DNA of 64,000 nucleotides, taken from assembly GCA_000507305.1 (NCBI GenBank), contig DF239105.1, positions 1-64,000 on the forward strand. The letters run 5' to 3'. The DNA comes from Breviolum minutum Mf 1.05b.01. Its lineage: Eukaryota; Sar; Dinophyceae; Suessiales; Symbiodiniaceae. The first letter of the stretch is position 1; each line of letters opens with the position of its first letter. Below are positions 42,913-52,893 of the stretch, piece after piece. The translations under genes were made by a program, and so were the position numbers. Below the pieces are notes generated by a model, which was not told where the DNA came from, searched no databases, and worked only from the letters and a program-made list of their open reading frames with translations.

Positions 42913-42931
42913 CGTAAAAAAACAAACAAAC

Positions 42932-43010
42932 CTGTGGTGAATCTGCCATGATTACCAGAGGACGTTTCAGCTACAAACTGGGCTGTTTGTGGAAGGGGTA
43001 CGATAAAATC
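42932..43010 (-). CDS. Exon, unknown protein
   Basis: 79 nt from CATGCTGCAG to GTTTGT. Reads DFIVPLPQTAQFVAETSSGN, then HGRFTT. Phase 0 start matches the next exon upstream. Confidence 0.65.
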
Positions 43011-43064
43011 CTGCAGCATGATTTAAAGTTGCTTTCCACAAGGTTGCCTGATGGTTTCTCAAAC

Positions 43065-43138
43065 TCTTGGCTTCTGATGTTTGATACTGGCGCTACCAAT
43101 TTCAAGGTCTACTGAATCACCTGGCACAGCAAAGGAGT
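43065..43138 (-). CDS. Exon, unknown protein
   Basis: 74 nt from GTTAGCAAG to GTTTGA. Reads SFAVPGDSVDLEIGSASIKH, then QKPR, ending in phase 0. Confidence 0.6.
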
Positions 43139-43436
43139 CTTGCTAACTTACGATACTTATGCTACTTAGCGACCTAATCTGAAAAACGGAGGACCGATTT
43201 TATGACCGCCTTAGAATCAAACAGCATACCAGCCCATTGGTAAAACTAAGGGCACAACTTGATACAACATCCAGCTATAACATAATATCTAATTCAATTC
43301 TTTCAATTGAGCCGTTCTGAGAATCATGTGGTCTCAGTTGAATCTACTGAATTCCCCACAAAATAAACACTAATTTAAGACAACCTGTTCATTCCGTTTG
43401 GCGTCTTAAAGGCTCAAAAAAAGCAAGTCAATAGAC

Positions 43437-43561
43437 AACTGCCAGCTTCCAAATCTCCTCGGGAGACTGTTCGGGCCCTTTATCTTGCACATTCTGTCGC
43501 GTTCGACCACGGCGCTTGTTCGCTGACAGGCCTTTGGGCAAAAGACGTACCCCTCGTGGTG
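43437..43561 (-). CDS. Exon, basic region, unknown protein
   Basis: 125 nt from ATCATTAAAG to GTCTAT. Reads PRGVRLLPKGLSANKRRGRT, then RQNVQDKGPEQSPEEIWKLA. Very clear coding frame. Confidence 0.7.
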
Positions 43562-43569
43562 CTTTAATG

Positions 43570-44590
43570 ATCGGGGGTTACCAGTGTTTCATGTGGAATG
43601 AGATCTTAAGGTTGATTTTTTTGAGTAAATGACAGTTGCAATCACCCCCAAAAAACGACATTCTACAAGTTCGGGGAGGAAAAATGATCAAATTTGAGCA
43701 AAACCACCACACAAATAGATTATTAGACTAGACCGATTCTGCCTAATTCATCTCCACACCTGTGTGCGTGCAAGGGTAGCTGTAGCTATTTCTCTCAACT
43801 CTACTAAGCTTATTGGACAAAACGGATTTCAGTCGTGATCATCTTTGCCCAAATGTTGTGCTCGTCTATGTTACAGTTGACTCCAACAAATGCGTCAATT
43901 GCATTGCATTACCCAGAAACAACATACCCGGTTGTGTGGCTAGTTAATAGGCATCCTGTGTCCGCGTATGAAAAACCATCATATATTCTCCATATTATGC
44001 CATAATCAAACACATGTGTCACAATTCAACCAGATCACGCATGATCACGCAGCTTTCAGCAAACTCATCTGGCACCGAAATAAATATCATTATGTAGTAT
44101 CTGTAGTATGTATGTCCTACATGTGTTTGAAAGAATTTCCATGCCATGACCAAAGGGTCACCTATTCTTTATCTTCAAACAAGGTAGCTGCATGCATCCA
44201 AGTTCTTTTGAAATGAACCATCATCACGGGGAAAGAGTCTCCAAAACCAGGGATCTTTTTATTGCATGCCAAATTGAACACGTCTTTTACCAAGGGGTTG
44301 TGCCCACTGGAAGGTGAAGGTTCCCGTTATTTGGAGGTGGGACAAGAAACATCCATTCCAAAAATATTACCTCCCAACCAAATGCCCAACCATCCTGGCA
44401 GTTGTTCCAAAAACGTGGGTAATTCAACATCAAAGTAATCTGAGAATATCTCTTCGTGGGTGCCAATACTTCATGAATCTATGAAACAGGGTCATGTAAA
44501 TTTATGTTTGATGTGGTTTTTAGTACTGTACTAACCTACCATAGGTGTTCAAAAAGAAAATTCATGTATTAAATCATTCATTTTCAGGTT
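43570..44590. other. No firm gene
   Basis: Unassigned; only short unsupported frames. Confidence 0.35.
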
Positions 44591-44599
44591 CACCGTCTG

Positions 44600-44735
44600 A
44601 GTTTTCCAGGGGAAAAATTGCTGAAGGTTTTTGTTGGACCGCCATGATCTCAACTCGAAAAGTCGTTCCCTCTCAAGAGGTGAACATCTGATCCCTGCCT
44701 GGCAGGAACCTGTGCTTGAGGTGTTTTCAACACCC
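44600..44735 (-). CDS. Exon, unknown protein
   Basis: Reads VENTSSTGSCQAGIRCSPLE, then RERLFELRSWRSNKNLQQFF. Strong coding frame; both borders are approximate. Family C-like remnants follow. Confidence 0.55.
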
Positions 44736-44958
44736 AAATCAATTTTTTTAGTGGTTCATCTTTATGTCATTTCAAGTTTTTTCCCCCCACGTTAAAAGAA
44801 AAAACACATCTACAACAAAACAACAATCAATCAACAAACCGCCCCCCACCCCGATATTTTAAATTGTTAGGGTTTCCCTGACCTTAAAAGTCCTCATTTT
44901 AGGGGAAAATCCCTACCAGGCCCTACCAGGTCATTTTCCAAGTTTGGAACCATGGAAC

Positions 44959-45116
44959 CGAGTTGGTGGTTGAACCAACCCATCTGAAAAAATATGCGCA
45001 AGTCAAATTGGATGGACCATTTCCCCAAGAAAAATAGGTGAAAGTTCCCAAAAATCTTGGGAGAAACCGCCACCACCTAAGTTAGTTTCACTTACAGGGT
45101 TTCTAACCCCAGTTAC
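44959..45116. mobile_element. Long family A element (A-long) forming an intron
   Basis: The A core (AGTTGGTGGTTGAACCAACC to GCCACCACCTAA) continues rightwards into about 40 bp shared only with the copy at 49066 (ACTAACTTAG, GTTACCCCATTTATAAGGCC). On the minus strand it would begin with the donor GTAACTGG. Confidence 0.7.
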
Positions 45117-45305
45117 CCCATTTATAAGGCCATTTATGTTCATATATGAAGGTTGAGTGATTTTTTGGGGGTTTCCAAGGCTCCTTGAAGCCAAGTTACG
45201 ATCTAAGGTTTGTGCCAACTTCAGTTGTGCAATAGGCATCTGAGCTGCTACGGTTGACCTTGGGCCACGTGTTTTTTTCTTTTCAACTTGGACGTTATAA
45301 CGATT
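45117..45305 (-). CDS. Exon ending at an A-long element, unknown protein
   Basis: 63 codons, phase 0-0, from CCCTTTGAAG to GTAACT. Reads NRYNVQVEKKKTRGPRSTVA, AQMPIAQLKLAQTLDRNLAS and NPQKITQPSYMNINGLIN. The last ~20 nt lie in sequence shared with the 49-kb exon end. Confidence 0.55.
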
Positions 45306-45466
45306 CTTCAAAGGGGGTAGGGGTTGATATAAAAATAACAAATTTGATTGACATATATAGTAACTATAAATATACAATTATACCCAAGTTTAATCTCAAA
45401 TTTCCAAGTCCAAAAATTGAGAATCATCACAATGTCTTCATATGACTATGTTTAGGTATATATAAC

Positions 45467-45584
45467 CTTGAAAATCTCCATTTGGGTGTGCCGGATGTGT
45501 CTGTTAAGCCATTGAATCCAGTCATCGATGCACACAGGAGTTTTCAGGCCGAACGACCGGGATGCCATCATCAAAGGTCTGACT
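45467..45584 (-). CDS. Exon, unknown protein
   Basis: 118 nt from the excellent acceptor GTTTTTCTTTTCAG to GTTATA. Reads VRPLMMASRSFGLKTPVCID, then DWIQWLNRHIRHTQMEIFK. The overlapping plus-strand ORF (45528-45821) is judged a shadow over this part. Confidence 0.7.
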
Positions 45585-45800
45585 CTGAAAAGAAAAACGT
45601 GGCAATTTGAAAATAGGTTTAAGCATCGTTTGGATGATTATGACTTACTTCAACTAGCGCAGCACATCATCCTAGCATATCCTAGCCATATTCCATATTA
45701 TAGTAATGAGCTTCTACACCTTCAGAAGTGGCATATAGTTTTTGGGCGAATCGAAAAAAGAATGACAAACAGATTCACAGATTCAGTGTCCAACCCTGAC

Positions 45801-45923
45801 CTCTCCAATCTCAGGTCCTGACTTCTTGGATGCTGTCAAGTCCCTGGACGCCGTCAACTCCTTCTCCGGCACTGACTCTGCTCCTACAGAACAAGTGGGT
45901 GTGCCTGGTGGTGGGCATCCTGT
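45801..45923 (-). CDS. Exon, unknown protein
   Basis: 41 codons, phase 0-0, from ATTGTGCAG to GTCAGG. Reads PGTPTCSVGAESVPEKELTA, then SRDLTASKKSGPEIGE. Confidence 0.6.
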
Positions 45924-46214
45924 CTGCACAATCTTCCAATACCAATGGACCAAACAAGGAGAGTATCTACACATCATTATGGATCTTACACACTTTTTTC
46001 AGCAGGTTTTGCATAGTTTCTTGTTGGTATGATATCATCCTTGACTTTTGAAAAAGCATGGACAAAAAGAAGACAATGATATAGGCATTGACAGCGGTAT
46101 TGAGACATCTGGAGTCATAATAAATGATGAATATATAATATAACTATAATATATGTGCATCATTCAAAAAAAAACTAAATATATACATATACATATATAC
46201 AAACACCTGTTTTG

Positions 46215-46405
46215 TCAATCCTTTTTGGCTCCCCACATTTCACACACACATTGGCCTTTGGTCATTGGATGGATATATTTTTGATGGATGCGTCCGGTTG
46301 GGTGTCCTTTTGATGAGAACCTCTTGTCCGTGATAGCCATGAAGGACTTTACAAAAGCCTGGAAGACGGAGAGAAGTTTCGGGGAAGTTTCCCCTGTTTC
46401 CTGGG
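46215..46405 (-). CDS. Gene E terminal exon, unknown protein
   Basis: 191 nt from GCACCTTTTAAG. Reads ETGETSPKLLSVFQAFVKSF, MAITDKRFSSKGHPTGRIHQ, then KYIHPMTKGQCVCEMWGAKK and D, ending TGA. It joins the 46480-46662 exon in phase through a split Gly/Ala codon. Very convincing C-terminus, with CVC near the end. Confidence 0.75.
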
Positions 46406-46479
46406 CTTAAAAGGTGCAAAACAATGCAAGAAATGAATATGATATTCAATAGACAGGTAGGTAGGAAAAGATTCCTCAC

Positions 46480-46662
46480 CAATTTGAACACGGCGGTTTT
46501 TTTTGAAGTCTTCCCCCCTCATCAAGCAACAAAAAAAACATTGCCAAGTAAGGTTCTTAAATAACTTTGGGTCAACTGTGCGAACTATATAGCTGGTGGT
46601 TACCATCCCAGCTGTTTCAGCAACGCATACAGCTTCGCATGGTATCAGTACAGTTTTATTTC
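46480..46662 (-). CDS. Gene E exon, unknown protein
   Basis: 183 nt from AAAGTCAG to the perfect donor GTGAGG. Reads NKTVLIPCEAVCVAETAGMV, TTSYIVRTVDPKLFKNLTWQ and CFFCCLMRGEDFKKNRRVQI. Two Cys-rich clusters. One of the strongest unrecognised exons here. Confidence 0.75.
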
Positions 46663-46856
46663 CTGACTTTAGTCACAACTTTAGTCCATGGTTACATCAG
46701 TTAGCACCTCACACCTTTGGGATATCATAGATCGAGTATTTGTGGCAAATCTATGAATGATTTCACACTTAGATACCACTATCAAGTCCCAAATGCAACT
46801 TTCTTTGATTCCTTCCAACCCTTCCATGCCCAAAAAAAAGATCACAGCAGCAACAC

Positions 46857-46994
46857 CTGCGCTTCTTTGGCTGCATGGGTGTGCAAAGTGGATTCACGTA
46901 TGCCACACGGAACCAATGACTCTTCAGTACCGCCTGGTGACGATGCAACTTTTCCGATCATGGGACATTGATGGATATCAATCCTTGCAAGGCA
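46857..46994 (-). CDS. Gene E upstream exon, unknown protein
   Basis: Exactly 46 codons, phase 0-0, from CTCAATAG to GTGTTG. Reads LARIDIHQCPMIGKVASSPG, then GTEESLVPCGIRESTLHTHA. A short extra exon is probably needed before 46662 to restore phase. The 157-codon plus ORF over it is rejected. Confidence 0.65.
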
Positions 46995-47273
46995 CTATTG
47001 AGCTTGGCCGTCTACAATTGCAGGCATATAACCAAAGCATACTCCACGTTCATACCATTTCATACTATAGGAGTATACTATTGTCACTACATAGTCTTTT
47101 GGGTACTAATTGTTTTCATGTTGGTATCGGTATCGGTATTACCAACATTCCCATGATTAAATCAAACCATCCAAGAGGTAACGAATCTCAACTTACCACC
47201 CCCCGCTGTGACTGTAACACTGGATAGTAAAGGTCGATGAGGGTGCCTTTCATTAAAAAGAATGGATGATTCA

Positions 47274-47318
47274 CTAGTTGGTGGTTTCAACCCAAAAATT
47301 TTTGAAGCCACCACCTAG
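47274..47318. mobile_element. Internally deleted family A element (45 bp)
   Basis: CTAGTTGGTGGTTTCAACCC joined directly to AATTTTTGAAGCCACCACCTAG. Confidence 0.8.
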
Positions 47319-47638
47319 ATTTACCTTTACCTACTCTTGCAGGATTTGGCCAACCCTCAAAGTTTATATGCATGTATGAGGTTAACTCAATGAAGAAAAA
47401 GTATAAAGCTATCATTTACACATATTCACTTTGTCTGATTGCCATAAATGCATTTGATAGAATCGATTGCATGATCAATCATACCCACATACCCACATAG
47501 AAAAAGAGAATATGTGGAATCTGGTGGCACAGCCCCAAAATGGAAACTGGTAAAACAATATAAAACAATGCCAGATTTGAAATGACGAGGTAAAAAAGTG
47601 TACAGTGCCTTTACAACGTATCCAATGGTATGGGCACT

Positions 47639-47742
47639 TTAATCATTGACAACATCTTGTGATACTAGACAGCGGCCACACCACGCTGCTTCCACGCCTG
47701 TAAAGGACAAGTCCTGGCAATAGAATTTGTCGGTCAATAAGT
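47639..47742 (-). CDS. Exon, possibly terminal, unknown protein
   Basis: After GTGGTGAG; reads LLTDKFYCQDLSFTGVEAAW, then CGRCLVSQDVVND and TAA. GTATCA inside the last third is an alternative donor. Confidence 0.5.
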
Positions 47743-48044
47743 CTCACCACTTACTTGGATGACATTTCTACGAAAAAATCAACTCAAACTAAGTGGAACA
47801 ATCTCACCCATGGTGTGTTAAGGCCACACTAAAAACAAAGTGCCCCTGGCGAAAAAACAAAAAAAAAACGAGCTGTTCAACTGTCCCAAGGTCTCTCTCT
47901 CCTGATTTCTGCGCCATTCCCCCACCTTGGATGCTGTTGTTTTTCGCGCATGGGGATCAACATGGCAGGATGGCATGGGAAATCAGCAGGGATGATAACT
48001 TCACAACTGATAATGTGAATTGAGATTTGAAACTCAACTCTTAC

Positions 48045-48219
48045 TTCTTGAGATTTTTGAGAGCTTTTTTTTTCCGGAATGGTTGGTGTCTGGGTCCAAG
48101 TGTGTTGGTGTGACTTCAAACCGTTGATTTTATCTAAGATGATTGCAGCTAGACTGTGGCACACTCTCTGCTTGACATCATTAGGGTGATCCCAAAAACC
48201 TATGCACCTTTCAACATTT
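48045..48219 (-). CDS. Exon, unknown protein
   Basis: 175 nt from TGATTTGAG to the strong donor GTAAGA. Reads VERCIGFWDHPNDVKQRVCH, SLAAIILDKINGLKSHQHTW and TQTPTIPEKKSSQKSQE. Confidence 0.75.
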
Positions 48220-48233
48220 CTCAAATCATCATT

Positions 48234-48326
48234 TACCTAAAAAAACTAACATATCCCATTTTGGAGGCACCTTTGGACACTGATTTTCCCTTTTCCCCAG
48301 GTGGGATATGTTGGTTCCCTGCAAGG
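48234..48326. mobile_element. Family C element 14 bases upstream of an acceptor
   Basis: TACCTAAAAAAACTAACATA facing ATATGTTGGTTCCCTGCAAGG; an inner CCCATTTTGGAGG and GGTGGG pairing. Confidence 0.75.
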
Positions 48327-48549
48327 CTGGGCATTCCCACCGTTCGCTCACCTGGCAGGTGACCCAGCTTTCAAAGGTGACAAATGGACATTCCTCCGGG
48401 AAAGCCCGTTTTCGGAAAGTGTCCTATAAAAAGGTTTTATTTATTGGAAAAAGGTCTTTTTTGGGGGGGGGAGGGGGAAATAAACGTCTACTTTCTGAAG
48501 ATCATTTAGAATTTAGAATCACCTGTTCTGTACAACAGATTTCTTTCAC

Positions 48550-48594
48550 GACCCCGACGATGTCAAAACATGAGCATCATTGTCCATGTTTCCT
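48550..48594 (-). CDS. Possible short exon
   Basis: 45 nt from GCATTGCAG to GTGAAA, reading GNMDNDAHVLTSSG. Confidence 0.3.
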
Positions 48595-48891
48595 CTGCAA
48601 TGCATTAATGTCTTGAGTCCTCTGTCTTGTGGTCTTGGCTGATCTCTCAAAAAAAAACGAAACTTACAAGTACTCACCAATAATAAAACACCTTGAAACA
48701 AGGTGAGTTTCCATGCTCTTTCTGGCTAATGGTGGTTGGTAAACATACAGATATATGGCGCTGGTGGTTGTTGGTCGCTTTGGATGAAACCTTCCAACCT
48801 TTCAAACCACCAAACATCTGCAACCCAATAGCCAATCTACATCCCCCCCAAAAAAGGTGGTGTATCCGGCCGCTTTATATATATATATATA

Positions 48892-49035
48892 TATTCTCCC
48901 TAAAACCAACATAATATCCTCACCCAAAGTATGTTTGCAACAAACTTGCATATCCCACCAACATTTCCCAAGGCACTTTTGAAGATGATTTTCCTTTTCC
49001 CTTTCGGTGAGATATGGATTCGTTCCGTGGAGGGT
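48892..49035. mobile_element. Family C element (144 bp)
   Basis: TATTCTCCCTAAAACCAACA facing GATTCGTTCCGTGGAGGGTA, with GAAGATGATTTTCCTTTTCC inside. Only about 30 bases from the family A element at 49066. Confidence 0.75.
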
Positions 49036-49065
49036 AAGTATCTCTGAAGCTTCCCGATTCTATAT

Positions 49066-49218
49066 CTAGCTGGTGGTTGAACCAACCCATTTAAACAAAT
49101 ATGCGCAAGTCAAATTGGATCATTTCCCCAAGGATCGGGGTGTTTCAATAAAAAGCATATTTGAGTTGCCACCACCTAGATTAGTTTCACGTATAGGGGT
49201 TGTTATAACCCCAGCTAC
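49066..49218. mobile_element. Long family A element (A-long) forming an intron
   Basis: Core CTAGCTGGTGGTTGAACCAA to GTTGCCACCACCTAG, then the same rightward extension as at 44959 (ATTAGTTTCACGTATAGGGG, ACCCCAGCTACCCATTTAGA). On the minus strand it begins with the donor GTAGCT. Confidence 0.7.
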
Positions 49219-49318
49219 CCATTTAGAAGGCCATTCATAGGGACCAACTTGCGCAGCCCACGCTTGGCTTCCTTCCACAACCCCCGGAACAGCCTCGCCA
49301 AGCATCACTCCTCCAAAT
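49219..49318 (-). CDS. Exon ending at an A-long element, unknown protein
   Basis: 100 nt from ACAAGCAG to GTAGCT, phase 0 out. Reads FGGVMLGEAVPGVVEGSQAW, then AAQVGPYEWPSKW. Strong coding frame. Confidence 0.65.
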
Positions 49319-49329
49319 CTGCTTGTTTG

Positions 49330-50180
49330 ACTTATCAGGTGAGGTGAAGTAGTTGATTGGTAAACAAATTACTATACAAATCATGTTTCTGATATGATAT
49401 GCAGCATGCATTCTTAGATAGATATCACAAAAACCCGCGTAAATCTTGGGCATTTTTGTCCACCAAAATAAGAAGTATATACGCCATAGTACGCCTGCAT
49501 TTTACATGGATTTGCACCTTATATTAACTTTACAATAATCTAATGTAGTGCGGGATCCAAAACTTGAATACGCCCATGGCTTCACATGGCCACCAAAAGG
49601 GGTTCCATCACGGAAACCATTGGCTCCAAACCACAACAAGCCTCAAGTTCCATAAAGGACTTTTTCTACCAGGGTGTTAATTTACAAACTTATACAGAAC
49701 ATTTATGGCTGATTCTGTTTAATTGTTTGGCAGCATTTAAGGGGGACCTTAAAGCATCTTGAAGCCTTCCTCAACTCGCATCCTCCCCCCCAGGTGAATC
49801 ATCAAACTTTGATTTTCTTTGGAAAGGCTGGGCGACTGGAGGAGTCTTCTCCCAAAAATCCTATCATATAGCATTTGATAGGTCCTACCGGGAGGCAAGA
49901 CAAAGTCACTGGATCACCCTTCGGTCTAGTTTGTGGGGCCCACTTTTTTCTATAAACCTTTCCCCCTTTTGCACTCCCTGAAACTAACAGTTCGCCCCCC
50001 CAAAAAAATGGGGGTTGGGAGACGATCCTTTCCTTTTGGTGCGTTTAGGCCTATTATCAGTGGCTTTTGCTAGTATTTACAAAAAGGGTAACTAGTTAAC
50101 TAGTTGAAGGAATTCAGTCAATCAAAACCCAATCATCTCCCCAACCATCCCTAACCCCTCCCCCTCTTTTCTTTTCACAG
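49330..50180. other. No firm gene
   Basis: Two minus frames at 49.75-49.89 kb are open (one reads FGRRLLQSPSLSKENQSLMI) but cannot be ranked. A family C half-copy lies near 49973-50040. Confidence 0.3.
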
Positions 50181-50181
50181 A

Positions 50182-50290
50182 TACCCTCCCTGAAACTAAC
50201 ATAACCGCTAAAAATAGGCCCATTGGAAAAGGAGATTCCTATTGGAAACCACCATTTTTAAGAGCTTTTACTGTTAGTTTCCAGGGAGGG
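50182..50290. mobile_element. Family C element
   Basis: TACCCTCCCTGAAACTAACA facing CTGTTAGTTTCCAGGGAGGG; nearly consensus. Confidence 0.9.
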
Positions 50291-50358
50291 CCCTGACCCC
50301 CTCCCTGGCCCCACCTTTCTAGGCGATGACGTGTCCGAGCTGACGCTTCGCTACTCAC

Positions 50359-50410
50359 AGGACGATCCGATTTCTTCGGTCCAGTAGCGGTAAAGCTCCA
50401 CCAATTCAAC
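50359..50410 (-). CDS. 52-nt exon, unknown protein
   Basis: From GGATTTTTCTGAG to the perfect donor GTGAGT. Reads VELVELYRYWTEEIGSS. Lies between a family B and a family C element. Confidence 0.65.
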
Positions 50411-50421
50411 CTCAGAAAAAT

Positions 50422-50517
50422 CCCATAGCATCCATTGGGCTGGCATATATTTACCTACATCTACCGTACAAATCAACCAAATGTAGGTTAGATATGCTAT
50501 ACATGGATTGTATGGGA
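50422..50517. mobile_element. Family B element
   Basis: CCCATAGCATCCATTGGGCT, TTTACCTACATCTACCGTAC, then AATGTAGGTTAGATATGC and TACATGGATTGTATGGGA in inverted order. Starts 12 bases upstream, on the minus strand, of the 50359-50410 exon. Confidence 0.7.
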
Positions 50518-50786
50518 TATATATATATATTATACATGATTATAAACATATCACACCAAACAAGTTGTTGAAAGCCGCAGTTTTGCGCCGTTTGGAAATC
50601 ATCATCGACTCAAAGGTTTACGAAATACATTGAATCCTGGCTGTTTCTTGCCCGGGATCCAAAAACAATGGTTTAAGAAATAATCCCCACATAACTGGAT
50701 AGTATTTCATCCCAAAAACACACCCTAAACAACGATAGGGCCTTTTTTTTTGCTCAAGTGCCACCGGAGCCATGGAACATTCCTAC

Positions 50787-50916
50787 CCCCTGAATTCTTT
50801 GCAGCTGGAGGTACTCAGGATTGGTCGTATCAAAGGTTCTCCTGGCCGCTGGCTTTCATCATAGGGAAACCAGGGGAAAACTACACCATGGATATACGCC
50901 ACGAGTTGGCCACATG
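50787..50916 (-). CDS. Exon, unknown protein
   Basis: 130 nt from TTGTTGTTCAG to GTAGGA. Reads CGQLVAYIHGVVFPWFPYDE, then SQRPGEPLIRPILSTSSCKE. Very clear frame without an ATG. Confidence 0.7.
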
Positions 50917-51146
50917 CTGAACAACAAACAGGCATATTCTGCACCAATTTGGATACAAGCATATCTTAGTATTGTTTACATCTAACATGACATGATCACC
51001 AAAAATCTTTGATTCTTCATCTTCAAGTCTCCAAATCCTCTCCAAAATGCCCTGACAGCTTTATCATCCGACTGTCCCCAATGCGTTTGCCTTATTTTTT
51101 GCTTTGGTTTTTTCGGCCTTGAAATCGCTCACTTTCGGTACTAGAC

Positions 51147-51371
51147 ATGGGTTGCGAAGCATCGGGTCGGGCTGTTCGAGGTCGGCAGCTTCACACCACC
51201 TCCTTCAACGAACATGCTCACGCCGTTGGGCACGCAGACATGTTCGGCTTTTCGGCCGGGTTATTTGTTGGGCCAGTTTTTCAACGTTACACTATACTAC
51301 CCTTGAAAGGCTCGCAAACCACGCGTTCTCCGGGCATTTTCAACACTTTTGAAATTCATAAAGGTTTATGA
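51147..51371 (+). CDS. Plus-strand first exon or small gene with Met-Gly-Cys N-terminus
   Basis: ATG in good context (GACATGG). Starts MGCEASGRAVRGRQLHTTSF, then NEHAHAVGHADMFGFSAGLF. Met-Gly-Cys with Ser at position 6 fits dual myristoylation/palmitoylation (known for Gly2-Cys3 proteins), suggesting membrane attachment. Codon periodicity and raised GC support plus-strand coding. A GTTTAT donor near 51364 may end it; otherwise TGA at 51369. Confidence 0.5.
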   Translation: MGCEASGRAVRGRQLHTTSFNEHAHAVGHADMFGFSAGLFVGPVFQRYTILPLKGSQTTRSPGIFNTFEIHKGL

Positions 51372-51427
51372 AAAATGTCAATCTCGTGTTGAGGAATTGC
51401 GGCATTGCGAAAACTGAAGTTGTTTGA

Positions 51428-51595
51428 ATGATTTGTATACCGTATACCGGTTTGATCTACGTGCTCAAACATCTGGCCTGCACCTCTGACACCAAAATGC
51501 ACAGGAGAACGCCCATCCAGGTCACTTCCAGCGATGGTCTACTGGAGTTTTCATGCAAAGTGGGTGTCAGAGACTGCAATTTTCTGAAATATTGA
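51428..51595 (+). CDS. Plus-strand coding segment, unknown protein
   Basis: ATG to TGA, 55 codons. Reads PYTGLIYVLKHLACTSDTKM, then HRRTPIQVTSSDGLLEFSCK. Probably an exon of the same plus-strand gene; splice sites were not resolved. The minus ORF over it is rejected. Confidence 0.45.
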   Translation: MICIPYTGLIYVLKHLACTSDTKMHRRTPIQVTSSDGLLEFSCKVGVRDCNFLKY

Positions 51596-52142
51596 ACATG
51601 GCGATGTGGCAAAAGCAGGACCGTGCTGAGCCAATCAGTTTTAGGGCCTGATAAGCACACCGCTGTGTTACAGATCTCACGTCACCTCTAATTCGACTTG
51701 TACAAGGTCTATACTGATGGTTAATGGGCAACATCCGGCTAATCAGTTTTGATTTTGATCAACAATATCTTTAAATGGCTAGCCAGATTGTGTTCAGCCA
51801 GTCGAACTTGCTTTCACAACTGCAGCACTGTAGTCCTTGTACCAAGTGTATTGAAGCCCGAATTGAATTCACACAGCCTGCTACATTATCCTATGCCATC
51901 CTATATCAAGGAGACAGTATCTCACAACACCCACCAGCAAAGCTGTGACATCACTCGGTTCAAAGGGTGAGTCGTCACCACCGACCGGGAGCAGCTCCAC
52001 AATGATACCAGTTCGTTCAGTTCAAGATCCCCCGGGTCAAATCTACATTGGTCAAATCCGATTCGGTCTATATATATATATATCCAAAAAAACGCCACCG
52101 GTGGAACCACTTATTTGCCAAGATCCCAACCTTTGGATTTAG

Positions 52143-52389
52143 CTTGGCTTTATCCGAACTTGCATCTGTTGCAACGGTGCCTGCCTTCCGGTCTCAAATC
52201 CACAAAACGGCAAAACCTGTTGCGACACACTTGCCCCGGAAAGAACACGTTTCCGGTCGCACCAGCGTCGCCCCCGTAGCGCGCAAACGCGCAAGCCCAA
52301 ATCACAACTCCTGGAATGGATGGTCTCTATGTTCACCGTTTAATCGTGAAAACATTCTGAGGTCGAGTCTAGCCCGTGGTCCAGATTGA
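52143..52389 (+). CDS. Plus-strand terminal exon, unknown protein
   Basis: After CTTTGGATTTAG; 81 codons and TGA. Reads LALSELASVATVPAFRSQIH, KTAKPVATHLPRKEHVSGRT and SVAPVARKRASPNHNSWNGW. Basic, Ser/Pro-rich and GC-richer than its surroundings. Likely the 3' end of the plus-strand gene starting near 51.15 kb. Confidence 0.55.
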
Positions 52390-52606
52390 AAACCCCAAAT
52401 GGAGATTAAATTATGTTCAGCCCTGAATTTTAAGACCCCAAAATTGACTGGCAAAGCTTGAAAGCAGCTCATGCTGGGGCTCAGTTCCTGGATTTATAAG
52501 TCTTTACAAAAAGGGTAGTTTTGATTAAAAAATACAGATGCCTTATTTTCTGAGAGGGGTATGCCAAGGAGGGGTTGGTGTTTTTTTGTGTGGATATAAG
52601 GCTTGA

Positions 52607-52754
52607 ATTGACCTTCCACACCAGCATTGTGATCCACTTGTTGCATCTCCAAACGTTTCCTCACATCAAATAGGAGGCTGCCATGGCGGTTTATGTACAT
52701 TTGGAGTGGGAACCTCTTAAATAGCTGACTATGACAACGTGAAAATTCAAGCAA
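52607..52754 (-). CDS. Exon, unknown protein
   Basis: Reads EFSRCHSQLFKRFPLQMYIN, then RHGSLLFDVRKRLEMQQVDH and NAGVEGQFK. Borders approximate. Confidence 0.45.
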
Positions 52755-52773
52755 ACATTATGGCTGGTCAACA

Positions 52774-52893
52774 TGCCCCCTCTTGACGTACCCCCCTCAG
52801 AAATAAGGGTCTCATAGGGGCTTATTAAGGCAAACCAATGGTTAATAAGCTCCTAACAAGGCTTTATTTCTGGGGGGTACGTTAGGGGGTGAT
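52774..52893. mobile_element. Family G element (120 bp hairpin)
   Basis: GACGTACCCCCCTCAGAAATAA faces TTATTTCTGGGGGGTACGTT; the inner arms GGGGCTTATTAA and TTAATAAGCTCC also pair. Only one copy seen. Confidence 0.9.

Noticed and set aside
45528-45821. 97-codon plus-strand ORF
   Set aside because: Partly antisense to the minus exon 45467-45584, which has a much better acceptor; the remainder has no splice support.
46757-47227. 156-codon plus-strand ORF
   Set aside because: Overlaps a minus-strand exon with exact splice sites and phase (46857-46994).
51457-51660. 67-codon minus ORF
   Set aside because: Codon periodicity and the alternative frame favour the plus strand here.
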